Positions 34,063 to 47,800 of a stretch of 64,000 nucleotides of DNA are shown one piece after another. How positions within the stretch are numbered: the stretch's first letter is position 1; every line of letters begins with the position of its first letter. The translations under genes were made by a program, and so were the position numbers. This DNA comes from Colias croceus (lineage: Eukaryota > Arthropoda > Insecta > Lepidoptera > Pieridae): positions 818,501-882,500 of the forward strand of contig NC_059558.1 in the NCBI RefSeq assembly GCF_905220415.1, in the 5' to 3' direction. The notes under the pieces were generated by a model, which was given only the letters and a program-made list of their open reading frames with translations, did no database searches and was not told where the DNA came from.

Positions 34063-35054
34063 TACATAATATATACCATGTACACTACAGTAGATAACGT
34101 ATAGTAAACTATACTACACACGCTGTAGTAACCATACAATTTTTGCACCATGAGTTCTAATTTTGACATATGTCATAGTTTAAAACTATTCGACAATAGA
34201 TACGTCATTCACGGTAAATAACATCGTGAAAGTTAAGAACTATTCACGTTTACTATTGTAGTTACGTCAGACGATTTAACTATGTCAACTCATGGTAGAG
34301 GTAGAGACGCTCGTGTACGGCCGCTCTTATAGCCAATTTCACAACTTCTTGACAAGTTCTGTTTAGTTTATCTGTCAGTTAAAATGACATTAAAATATTG
34401 ATCAAAAAGTAGGTATTTAATAGGTTTTATCAGTGAGTTGTGAAACTGGCCCTTAGTATATAATAAAAAACAATGTTTAATTTAAATAAATATAAAATGG
34501 AAGATATATGGCATAATTAATACGATTAACATTTCTTATGGCTCGTTGAATTTTCACGTTTCTATTTTAGAAATTAATTTGAAAATTCAACAGTTGGTGA
34601 TGAAAATGTAGTTTTTTTTATAAATCATGTGATGACGTATGGGGCACATATTTTATATATTTTCACATACAATTATACAATACAATTATACAATCCTTAC
34701 TACATGTTATAAAATAGTTCTCCGTCGCGACTGCGTTCACTCAAAAACTACTACACCGAATTTCATTCACTTTTAACAAGGTGGTTCAGGTTTTATTAGG
34801 TACATATTTTTTTTACACAACGCAGGCGGAAAGCTAGTTTATTATATTTTAAGTAGTTTTTAAGGTCAAAAGACCTAGTTAATAAAATAATTAATGAGAT
34901 TTACTGATCTCAAAGAAAATCTATATACATTTATTTTGCGCGGTTTTCAACATGTTGTGTTGCGTTTAAAATGAAATAGTAAGGAATATTCCGAATCTAC
35001 ACATTTTTTTCTATATAAAATAGCTAAAAAACATCAATTCTAACATTCATTTCT

Positions 35055-35199
35055 GAAGTGAAACCTTTAGGCGCGTTGAGCGTAAAATTTCAAGGTCGCG
35101 TCATGGCAATACCGTCACGTGGAGTGAAGCGACGATTTTGGTATCTTTGAATCTTATAAATTTATAAATCTTTGAATCTTGCCAAAGAAGTTTCACTTC
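35055..35199. mobile_element. MITE, GAAGTGAAACTTCTTTG family, both ends
   Basis: GAAGTGAAACC ... CCAAAGAAGTTTCACTTC inverted ends around a GCGTCATGGCAATACCGTCA core. Confidence 0.75.
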
Positions 35200-35877
35200 T
35201 GTCACGTGTGCTCGGCACACACGCACTTTTTTATTTTATTTTTCTTACACGATTATAGTAAAACAATATTTTTTTTTAATAAAGGAAAATAAGAACAATA
35301 CTTTCATATGACATTACGTAAAATTCGAAACATATTACAGTTAAATATTTTAAATTAATTAATCTTAAGCCAAGTTCGACAATCAGGGTGTTATAAAATT
35401 TACAAGAATATATTAAAAAATATACATTTTTAACATTTATTGTATCTATTTCATTTAATTTTATATTTGTTATAAAGTATAAAATAATATAAAATTTCTA
35501 AATAATGCCACAAACATTTTGAGCTCTGTAACTAAAACGTCCTAATTGGCAAGTATTCGTACGTACAAATATTCAGCTCTGCATTGCAGTTTTTAAGCAT
35601 TATAAATTAATGGAAAATAGATAAACATACAATACAATCTTCAGCATCAAGTTGATTCTAAACATTTTATAGAAACAAGTTAGATTCAACAGAGCTTCGC
35701 CTTTAAACAACATTCATACCTTTTTATTAAATTACAAAAGTTTTCTTTACTACAAAATCCAAACACATATACTTACACATAAAAACAATTCTACACATTG
35801 TATCGGATAAAAATCCGTGCGTTATCATCCGAATACTTGCCAATTAGGACAATAGGAGGAACTATTGATATTAGCAA

Positions 35878-38800
35878 CTATGGGAACCGTATAACAGTCG
35901 TTCCTACGGCCTCGTCGCTGCACGCGTGCGCTAGCGCAGCTTCGAAATCTTGAGGGAAGTATACCTGTAATAATATATTTAATTAATATTATCATCACTG
36001 TATATTATGAAAGCTGTTTGTATGTTTGCGATAAACTCATAAACCGCTGCACCGATTTTCAGTATATTTTCACCAATGGATAGCATTGTGCTAAAAGGTT
36101 TAAAGTATGTAATTTGTTAAGTTATACAACGTGGGCAAAGTCGCTGGAAATCTAGTAATTAATATTATATATTAGACAATTATCGTTAAAATATTTTTTT
36201 TTCTAATTAATTTCGGACAAGATTTGTTTAAAAGAAAATATGTATTAGAACAAAAAAAAAAATCATATCACAGAACATAGAATCTCGTTCTTTTTTGAAG
36301 ACTGATCTAAAACTGACGAACTGAGCGGTTTATATTTAAAACTAGCGGTCCGCCCCGGCTTCGCCAGTGGTACATGTTTACGTTTTCTCTACATAAGATT
36401 CATCCTCGTACTTCAAGGAATATTATAAAAAAAGAATTATCGAAATCGGTTCAGCCGTTCTCAAGTTATGCGCTTACCAACACATTTTGGGATTCATTTT
36501 TATATTATAGATTATACAAAAAAAAACTATACGTAATAAGATAGTTACTTTATCCAGTACTGGCGCCAGTTGCCCGCCCTCCACCAAATGTCTCAATGTG
36601 TCCAAACCGTTCGACATTTGGTGATCGTCTTCAAGCCAGTCCCAATGCCAGCCGCTGCCTGTTATCCACTGAAAAATTATTTATTTATTTATTTTATTGT
36701 GCAATAAACAAAATATACATAAACAACGGTTACAAAAATAAGATTAAAAAAAGCCCAAAGGGCGGCCTTATCACTATGCAGTGATCTCTGCCAGGCAACC
36801 ACGGGGAGAAAGGCAAAGAAGTTTATTAAAATAATGTTTATTTTTTAAGCTATTGCATAGCTTCTATCGCGGGCCTTGAGCGCGGGGACCGAATCGAGAA
36901 ATTCCGTAACGAAAAACCCTCACGCTCCCCACTCCTTGGGGCGGAGGTGTGGCTTGAAGGCATAGCATGCAATAGCGCAACCGCCCCAGTCCCCGAGTGA
37001 CACACGTCGTTTTTATTTATCCTAATGTCTATTATTATAAAGCTGAAGAGTTTGTTTGTTTGTTTAAACGCGCTTATCTCAGGAGCTACTGGTCCGATTT
37101 GAAAAAATATTTCGGTGTTAGATAGCCCATTTATCGAGAAAGGCTATAGGCATATCATCACTAGGTGCCATGGGGGTGAAACCGCGCGGAGAAGCTAGTA
37201 GACTATAATGTATCTCTAGTAGTTAAGTACCCAATTTTAACTAATCCTGATTATTAAATTTTTTAACTCTTGTATTTTAGTAAAATTTCTCAAGCACATC
37301 AACATCTTTTAGGCACCTAAAAATAAAATGATCCATCTATCCATACCAATATTATAAATGCGAAAGTAGCTCTGTCTGTCTGTCTGTTACTCAATCACGC
37401 CTAAACTACTGAACCAATTTTCATGAAATCTGGTATGGAGATATTTTAATACCCGAGAAAGGACATAGGCTACTTTTTACCCCGAGAAATAGGATAGGTT
37501 TTATCCCGAAAATCCCACGGGAACTGGAACTTTGCGGGTTTTTCTTTGACTGCGCGGGCTAAGCTGCGGGTGGAAAGCTAGTCACTACATAGTATAAAAC
37601 AAAGTCGCTTTCTCTGTCCCTATGTCCCTTTGTATGCTTAAATCTTTAAAACTACGCAACGAATTTTGATGCGGTTTTTGTTATAGACAGAGTGATTCAA
37701 GAGGAAGGTTTTAGTATATAATTTACTAGCTGCTCCGCGCGGTTTCACCCCCGTAGCTCCACTCCTGTTGGCCGTAGCGTGATGATATATAGCCTATAAC
37801 CTTCCTCGATAAATGGGCTATCTAACACCGAAAGAATTTTTCAAATCGGACCAGTAGTTCCCGAGATTAGCGCGTTCAAACAAACAAACAAACAAACAAA
37901 CAAACAAACAAACTCTTCAGCTTTATAATATTAGTATAGATTAGGTTTTAGACAAAGCGGGCGAAGCTGCGGGTGGAAAGCTAGTTAGCTATAATTTCAA
38001 CCTACCCGCAAAACATTGAAAGTATAAACGGTAGCTGAATACATGATCCATAGCGGTGTGATCAGTCGGTCCGTGATGAGAGCCCGGGGGCGAAGCTCCA
38101 CCACTGCACTGCGGGGGGCGGTGGCTCTGGAAGTGGCAATATGTTTATTATCTTACTAATATACAAATTATAAATGCGAAAGTTTGTGAAGATGGATGTT
38201 TGTTACTCTTTCACGCAAATACTACTGAACCGATTGCAATGAAATTTGGTATGTAGATAGCTGAAGACCCAGAATAAGACATTTTTATCCCGAAAATCCC
38301 ACAGGAACGGGAAATGTGCGGGCTTTTCTTTGAAATCGCGGGCGGAAATCTTGTTTTTGAATAATTGACAATATTTCACTTTTTATAACACCATGAAAGA
38401 AAAAAAGCCATTTCTGTATTTTGCTGTTGTGAGTTGTGACCACAGAAAATATTTTATTTTATTTTTTGTCAATTGTCGAAATAATTTTAATAACAACGTT
38501 TAATCAATAAATCATGATGGCAAAATAAGTTAGCAGTATTGGTTAATCTTTTTAATAAAAATGAATCGCTAAATGGGTTGTAGCGTATAGCTCGGGAACG
38601 TCTCGACCAATTCGGCAATTTTTGGAACGAAGTTCCTTATCGCGCGTTGTGAAAGGGACACAATACAACACATACAACTTTTCGTGAGAATTTATTCCGT
38701 CTAGCCCAGACGGAATAAATTCTCACGAAAAGTTGTATGTGTTGTATTGTAACTTTTCGTGAGAATTTATTCCGTCTGGGCTAGACGGAATAAATTCTCA

Positions 38801-41800
38801 CGAAAAGTTGTCACGACACTTTTTGCTAGAGTAGTGCGGCGTGCGCGTGCTTCTCTGTCTGTCTCTCTCTAACTTAACACTTCGTTCCATCCGGATGTCC
38901 CTTGACATCGCTCAAGTTTTTTTAACTTTTTTGTTATGGAAGGTTCTTATCAAAAAATACAATCAAATTCGAAACACGTAGTAGTGTATACTATAGATAT
39001 TATATAAATTGTATTTATTTAAATTATTTTATTAGATTTAAACAAATATGTTCATTATTTAGTGTTTAATCACCGCGAACTTCCTATTTAAACTGCTTAA
39101 CATGCTTATTACTTACATCATATATTTTTATAATAAACTAGCTTACCGCCCGCGGCTTCGCCCGCTTTCTCTAAAACGACTTGAAATTTAAACTATCCTA
39201 TCTCTCAAGTTGGATCGAACTGCACATGGTGTGCGAATTTTATTATAATCGGTTAAGTGGTTTTGGAGTCCATTGAAGACAAACATTGTGACACGAGACG
39301 GTCCGCCCCGGCTTCGCCCGTGGTACATATTCACGTTTTCTCTACATAAGAACTATCCCCGTACTTCAAGGAATATAATAAAAAAAGAATTAAAGAAATC
39401 GGTTCAGTTGTTCTAAAGTTATGCGCTTACCATATTAAGATAGATATAAGGTACTCCAAAAGTGATAATGCGCATAGAATTCTTCATCACAGTTCGGTAA
39501 CTGTCATATTCCCAGAGCGTCCGAAGACAATATGTATATAGAGTGGTTAAACGCATTTTCTTCATGCATAATTTAGTAAAATTTGCTTAGGCAAATGAAA
39601 TACATTTTGGAAATACGACAATTAGCGAAGATTTGCATGCGCATTATTAATTTTGGAGTACTGTACATACTTGAGCAGCGTATAATGCGGGGGCCTCTCG
39701 GGCGGGGCCCCGGGGCAGGCGAGCGCCGCGTCCCAGGGCCCCGAGCGGCCCACGTGCTGCTCCACCACGAGCCACGAAGCAGCCACGTGCTCGTTACTGC
39801 CTTCCAGCTCTATGAACTCGGAGGCCCCTGGGGATTGTAGCTCTTATTGTTATATACATAGGGTTGTTTTTGGGCGAGCAAATATAGGTCATTTATGATT
39901 TAGTAGGAATAGGGTTGTTTTTGAGTCAACAAGTTAAGGTTACTTATAACTTTTGAAGATGTAATATGTAATCGATTGCGCTTATGGAATTGTGTGTCTT
40001 ATAGTTATTAGCATAAGGTTGTTTTAGCTAGATAAGTTGTCTTATAGTTTTTTTTAATGTCCCACGTGCTGCTCCACTACGAGCCACGAAGCGGACACGT
40101 GTTCATTACTGCCTTCTGGCTCTATGAACTCGGAGGCACCTGGGGATTTTGTGTCTTATTTTAGTAGGAATAGGGTTGTTTTTGGGTCAACAAGTTTAGG
40201 TTACTTATAACTTTTGAAGATGTAATACGTAATCGAATGCGGTTATGGAATTGTGAGACTTATTGCTATGAAAATAAGGTCGATTTTAGCTAGATAAGTT
40301 GTCTTAGTTTTTTTATGTCCCATGTGCTGCTCCACTACGAGCCACGAAGCAGCCACGTGCTCGTTACTGCCTTCTAGCTCTATGAACTCGGAGGCACCTG
40401 TGAGATGCAAGCAATGGGGATTGTAGCTCTTATTATAATACTAGCTGTTGCCCGCAGCTTCGCTTGCGTGGAAAAGATAAAATTTCATGGTATAAGTTTT
40501 CATCTCCTATTGTACCCCTTTAGGGGATGAATTTTCTAAAATCCTTTCTTAGGGGACGCCTACGTTATGACATCTACCTGCTTACCAAATTTCAACCCGA
40601 TACGTCCAGTGGTTTGGACTGTGCGTTGATAGATCACTATATCAGTCACCTTTGAGTTTTATATATATAGATTATATACATGGAGTTTTTGCGCGAGCAA
40701 GTTAAAGGTACTTATGACTTTTTAATGTAGGATTAGGATTGTATATTGATCGAATTTCGGCGAGCAAATATAGGTGACTTCTAACTATTGATCGAGTTCT
40801 ACAATGTGATGTTTCACATATTATTATACTTTGCATTTACACATTGTCATGAGTGACGAACAGGAATTCATTGTTTTAATAACGAATGTGTGAACAATGG
40901 TTCACGCTAACACCCGTATATGAAAGTTTAGTCGGATGACAAGGGGAATGGTTAAAACGAATGTGTAAATGCACTATTATAAATATTGACGTAAAGTTTT
41001 ATTCAAACACGTATGAACTTGTGTATTGCAGAAATAGATGCGTATAAAATAGCTCATATAGTGAGTTACCGTGTGTGCGATGTGTCAAAAGAAGTTTTCA
41101 TATTCTAACTCTTCTAATTCTAATAATATGCCGTTCCATACAAAATTCCACAATAGTAATCTAGGCCATTATTCAGGCATTTCTCGCCTTATCAAAGAAT
41201 ATAATAATATAGTTTCTGGCAATAACAAGACTATTGACATTTTCTCAAATACTGTACATAAATATAAAAGGGAATTGCTCTCGATTGAACCTTTGCCAAA
41301 ACCCAGTTGATCAAATGTAGTTTTATTTTAACATTAATTGATTATTTTGCCGTCAAAATTGGATTTATGTATTATGTATAATAATTATGTGTATTTTTTA
41401 CCTAATCTGCAGTTAGCTGCAGACTGTGTGTCTTGGATTTGGATTTAATGTTGTATTTGTTAGTGGTGGTTGCCTATAATTGTGACAGCACTATGTCTAC
41501 GATTGTAATTACTTTAATGTTTTTATCTATGTATCAGTGTATGTCATGTTGGTGATCCTTAATGAAATAAATAAATAAATAAATATTAAAAAAACCTATA
41601 TTTATTTATTTATTTATCATAGATGCACCAACAATAGCTCAATTTGTAACAATAAATAAGTATTGGTACATAAAATCCTATTCTAAATTGGCTACTAATT
41701 ATAGGTACATACAGCATTACATGAACATTGGATTGAATTTAGTATTAATCTAAATTATACACAGAAAAAAATGTCAGAATTAAATAGAGTAATTAAAAAC

Positions 41801-44800
41801 AATATTGTCAAGAAAAAAAAAACAGATATATATTACCCAGATTCCTCAGCGTATCCCTTGTATGACGTGGTGCTGCAGCAGTAGGTCTCGCGCCCCACAC
41901 ACTGAGCAGCTGCACAAGGGCGCAGCCCTCACTGCTGGCCGCGCCTGCTACCAGCACCCTGGGCACAATTATTCTTTACTCGTGGTCCGCCCCGGCTTCG
42001 CCCGTGGTACATATCTCGCAATAAAAGGTAGCCTATGTCCTTTCTCGGGTATCAAAATATCTCCATACCAAATTTCATGCAAATTCGTTCAGTAGTTTAA
42101 GCGTGATTGAGTAACAGACAGACAGACAGAAAGAGTTACTTTCGCATTTATATTAGTATGGACTAGCACATGCGATTTATTTATTGCATTGCATTTATAT
42201 CAATCGTTAGGAAGTAAATAAAAAGAAGTATAGATTTACTTCTTTTTATATAATTATATTGAACTTGTGAAATACTTTTCGGCAGTTTTATTTCTTAAAA
42301 TTATGTATTAAACCTTTATTTCGAAAACCAAATAAATGATGAAAAGTATGAAAACCTCGTTATCTTACTTTCAAACATCTTCTCTTACATGAAGCTTAGA
42401 ATCATTAGGGCCCCGGGGCCCCAATCCACACTATACTTAACAAAAACTCACCGTTTCCCCTTACAAGTGTCAGGCGAATATCCGATTCTATCCAACGCGT
42501 AGAGCGCTAGAGAACCACCCCAAGGCAGAGACACATTACTTATGCGTGTGCTTGACGAATATAGGGGCCCCAATACACACAATTTAGAGCTCTGAATCCG
42601 CTAACATGAGCAGTCAGAACACAAACTGGGGCCCCATAATCACGTACATTAAGGCCCCGGGGCCCCAAAACACACTATACTTAACAAAAACTCACCGTTT
42701 CCCCTTACAAGTGTCAGGCGAATATCCGATTCTATCCAACGCGTAGAGCGCTAGAGATCCTCCCCATGGTAGAGACGCGGCAGAATCTGCGCCGAGCGTA
42801 CGGGGACGCTTGCTTATACGTGTGCTGAAGAAAATATACGTATTTATAATTATTTACTACAGAAAGTAGTTTCTGTAGTAGTGGACGGACATTTTTTTTA
42901 TTACATTTAAATCAGGTAACAGACAATAATTGTACAGACCCATAAAATAAATACCTTACAGACTAACATACATATAATAATTTAAAACTAAAACTTAGAA
43001 TATATTAAGACTAAGACTTTGATAAATCTTGCTTGTTAAGCTATTTATTAGTCTCGAGTAACATATTATATAGAATACAGCATAGATAACACAAGCTATT
43101 CCCATGACGAGCGTACAATTATATAATATATATTAAATAGCATTTATTTAGCTCAAAATTTAAAAATAAATCTCATTAATTTACATTTAATGTTTTATAG
43201 ATTTCATGACCATTGAATAACGATCTCGTGGCACTGCGCAGAAGAGACTGGCAAAACATCGCACTGTGCCGGGACAAGTGGCGTCTTTTGTTGTCGGAGG
43301 CCAAGACCCACTTTGGGGTCACTGCGCCAGATAGTAAGTAAGTAAGTAAGATTTCATGACCATGAGTTTGATTGTCACGGATCAACACAAATCTAATTAC
43401 AGCCTTAGAAAAGCCGCCTTGTCACCATTACTTTATACAAAACTAGCGGTGCGCCCCGGCTTCGCGCGTGGTACATATTTCGCAATAAAAGGTAGCCTAT
43501 GTTCTTTCTCAAGGTCTAAAGATTATCTTTACCAAATTTCATCAAAATCGGTCCAGAAGTTTATGCGTGAAAACCATACATACATACATACAAACCTTTC
43601 CTCTTTATAATATTAGTATAGACAACATAATATCGTTAATTATATTTACCTCCTAACAGCCAGCAGTTCTGTGGCCGCCCCCCCACTCCACTCACTGAGG
43701 CAGCCCCACACTTCATCCCCCATCTCGAACTGAGTCACCCCGTGACCCACGTCTAGTACTACACCTGGAATTGAAGATTAGGTATTATTTTATTTACAAG
43801 AATTAAAGTTGTGGAAATCACCCCACTAATATTATAAATGGGAGTTTGTATATTTTTTTGTTTATAACTCCTTCACGCAAAAATTGTTGAACCGATTTCA
43901 TGACATTTGGCACACACATAGATGGCAACTTAGATTAATATCGATAGTTGGTTTTTATCCCGAAAATTAACTAACTATGCGGGTTATCCTTTGATTACGC
44001 GGGCAAAGCTACAGGGCGAAAAGCTAGTTTGTTCATGTTTAAAGTTATTACAATAGTGTAGTATATTTTAAAACTACACATCCATACTAATTTTATAAAT
44101 GCGAAAGTAACTCTGTCTGTCTGTCTGTTACTCAATCACGCCTAAACTACTGAACCAATTTTCATGAAATTTGGTATGGAGATATTTTGATACCCGAGAA
44201 AGGACATAGGCTACTTTTTATCCCGGGAAAATGACGCAATCCTCGAAATCCCACGGGAAGGATGCGGATGGAACTATGCGGGTTTTTCTTTGACTGCGCG
44301 GGCGAAGCCGCGGGCGGAAACCTAGTAAGTTATAAAGAGAAGTAATTTTTGTGTTTTAAGATAGAATTATAAAATTTTTTGACCCGTATAAAAAGTACCC
44401 TCGTTTTTTTTAAGAAGCACTATATCTAACACTATACGCAAGGAGTACGTAATTAACCGACTTCAAAAAAAGGAGGAAGTTATCAATTCGGCCGGTATGT
44501 TTTTTTTTTATGTATGTACACCGATTTCTCCGAGGTTTCTGAACCGATTTACGTGATTCTTTTTTTTGTTCGATGCGGGATGGTGTCGAATAGGTCCAAT
44601 AAAAATTTTATTCGTATAGGCCCAGTAGTTTTTGTTTTATGAGCATTTTTGTCTGTATTTGTAAATGTTGCAAGTGCAAGTTTGAAGTCGGTTATTTTTA
44701 ACGCAGTTATCACTTGTTAATTTACGAAAATTAAAATAGAACTAACCAGCGAACCCCCTCCCCACGGTAACATGCGACCTTGTTACCAACGATCTCAAAG

Positions 44801-47800
44801 CGGACGCTCTTCCCCGTAACACGCCACGATCCGCGGAACACACACTGAACGCTTGCACACGCACTAACACTTCGCCTGGACCTGCACCTGGAGAATAAAT
44901 GAAATGAAATAAGTGCTAAAAATCAATATAAAACGAACATTGAAATGAAATGAAATGAAATGAAAATGAAATGAAATGAAAATTTATTTGTTTGAATTGT
45001 GGTTACAAAGTCCTTACAATAAATTTCATGTCCGCACAATTCGCCAAGAAATTGGCATACAAATATTTATATTATGCTTATTTAATTTTATAATTAAACT
45101 AATTAACGTAAATTATTATTTAAACAAAGTATTATTTACATTAGTTCATTAGATCATTTTAAATTATACCTAGTATAGCAATATCACAATTTTATTTATT
45201 ACAAGTTGATTATTATTACTATTATTTTTTTACTACAAATCAATTAAATTTATACAAATAATTACAATATTATTTCATTATTTTGATTTTTGAAAAAATT
45301 CTTTTAAGTCATAATAACATTTTTCAATTAGCCAGGCTTTTAAACGCTTTTTAAAAATATTAAATGGCAAGTCCCTCAAAGATTTGGGAATTTTGTTGAA
45401 TATATGTATACACATAACATATGCATTTTTTTGGTATAAGGCCGTACGGCATTTAGGCATCAGCAGCCTTGTAGGGTCTCTATTGCCAATTGCATTTTAC
45501 ATTTTAAGCAAATAAAACAAAACAATCTTTAGGTAGGATCCAACCCGTCTTTTATAATCAGCATCCATACTAATATTATAAATGCAAAAGTAACTCTGTC
45601 TGTCTGTTACTCAATCACGCCTAAACTACTGAACCAATTTGCATGAAATTTTATATGGAGATGTTTTGATACCCGAGAAAGGACATATGCTACCTTCTAT
45701 TGCGAAATATGTAGCACGGGCGAAGCCGGGGCGGACCATTAGTACATAATAAATACAAAAATAATTTAAATAATCAATGTTCAAAATGATATATTTATTC
45801 TATTCTTTGGTTTGATAACGTCAAAATGCTTATTAATCTGATTATTTTAAACTACACATAGCAAGATTCGATATTGAAGTAGGATTCAACCCACTAAATT
45901 TTTTTTTTATAGATTCTTTTGGACACGTTTTGGAAGGAATTGGGTGCGATATATTAAATGGAATGGGACATTAGTTAGAACCGGTTCGGAAAGAAGTTGT
46001 TTCATTTGATATTTTGTAAGTTACGAATATTTTTTATGATAAAAGTGAATCATGCATGTAGGCTAAGAAAAATATAATATAGGATTCAAAAAAGGGACAG
46101 TCAGAAAAAATTAGCAGCCAATTAACTAAATTATTTTTCAGTTCCAACAATTTTCTAACTGCTTTTTCTATCAGTCGATCTATTAAAATAATTTTAATTT
46201 CTAGGTAAGACATGAAAAAACATTTACCATGCGAAACAGCATCCTCAACAAGTATAACGCTCTGGTCTGGCTGCGTCTGCAGGGCCCTCGCGTGGGGCCC
46301 CGCAGGGCCCCTGTTCGCAGCGCGGAGCCCTACCACGATACCCGCGCTGCCGCCTAGTACGGCCCCGCACGCGAATATGAATATACTGCGGCGCCATACT
46401 GAAAAATAAATATTTCTTTTATTAAGTTTGGGAATGATACATCCTGGGCATAAAATAGGATACTTTTTATCCCGGAAAAATACGTAGAAAAAAAAATGTT
46501 GTGTGGTTTTATGAAACCACGGTAAAAGTGAAACTTTGTCACACTATAGACATAAGACATTTCACTAAAAATTATCGTATTTGTACGATAATTATCGTAC
46601 GTATCGTGCGTCACGCGACATGCGCTACACAGACCAAAAAGTTTGAGACGATGTAATAAAAGTTTGGCTGGTTGCAGAGCTTGACCGACCGTCAGTGCGT
46701 ACCGTCGGTCCTGACGATACGCATCAACAATGTCTATGACACACAGTTGCCACGCGCGCCAGGCGCGCTTAGTTGATATTCTTCAAATATTTGGAACGCG
46801 CTCCGGGGAACGCACTCTCGGCGCGGTCATACAGGGCGCGCGCGCCAGGAGCGCGAAGTCGATACCCAGCGTTACGCATGACAATACGCGTGCGTATGGT
46901 CGGTCTAGCTATGAACGGTTTTATGAATTTCATTTATTTATACATATTATGACAAGCGCGACTGACGTATCAAAATAATTGTTGAAGTGAAACTTCTTTA
47001 TACGCGTTGAGAGTAAAATTTCAAGGTTGCGTCATGACAACACCGCATGTCATGGAGGCGTCGATTTTGGTATCTTTGAATATTGCCAAAGAAGTTTCAC
47101 TTCTGACAAGTGTGTTCGGCACACACCCTTTTTTAGTCTATATGTGTTTAAATACGGTAGAGTTTGTCAGTACTATTAAGATCAAGATTATTAGTGTAAC
47201 AAACAATTAAAGAAAATAAACTAAAATCAGTTAAAAATCGGCATTTTTATTTTCACCTCTCCATAATTAATATAGATCTCACCCAACACAGTTTTTGACT
47301 TATGCATGGAAAAACATACACTCATGGGCACTAGATTAACATATCAAAAAAGCTGCGCTATTCTCGTAATATTCCATAAACTAGCTAATAATAATGAATC
47401 TATATCTATACATACTAATATTATAAAGCTGAAGGGTTAGTTTGTTTGAACGCGCTAATCTCAGGTACTACTGGTCCGATTTGAACAATTCTTTCGGTAA
47501 TAAATAGCCCATTTATGGAGCACTGCGGGTAAAACCGCAGGGCACAGCTAGTATTAGTTTACATATCAAATTGACTTTTATTTTTAGCATCAATCCCTAC
47601 TAATCCATACTAATATTATAAATGCGAAAGTAACTCTGTCTGTCTGTTACTCAATCACACCTTAACTACTAAACCAATTTGCATGAAATTTGGTATAGAG
47701 ATATTTTGATACCCGAGAAAGGACATAGGATAGGTTTCATCCCGGAAATCCCACGGGAACGGGAACTATGCGGGTTTTTCTTTGACTGCGCGGGCGATGC

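Larger units (their letters stand above)
33352..34325. mobile_element. Composite MITE with CCGTACACGG ends, hosting two insertions
   Basis: The left end GGGTGGCCGTACACGGACTG and right end CGCTCGTGTACGGCCGCTC are inverted. Internal CGGACTGCTCGAGCCGT blocks also fold. Inside lie the palindromic MITE 33528-33724 and a Helitron-like element 33844-34062. Confidence 0.55.
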
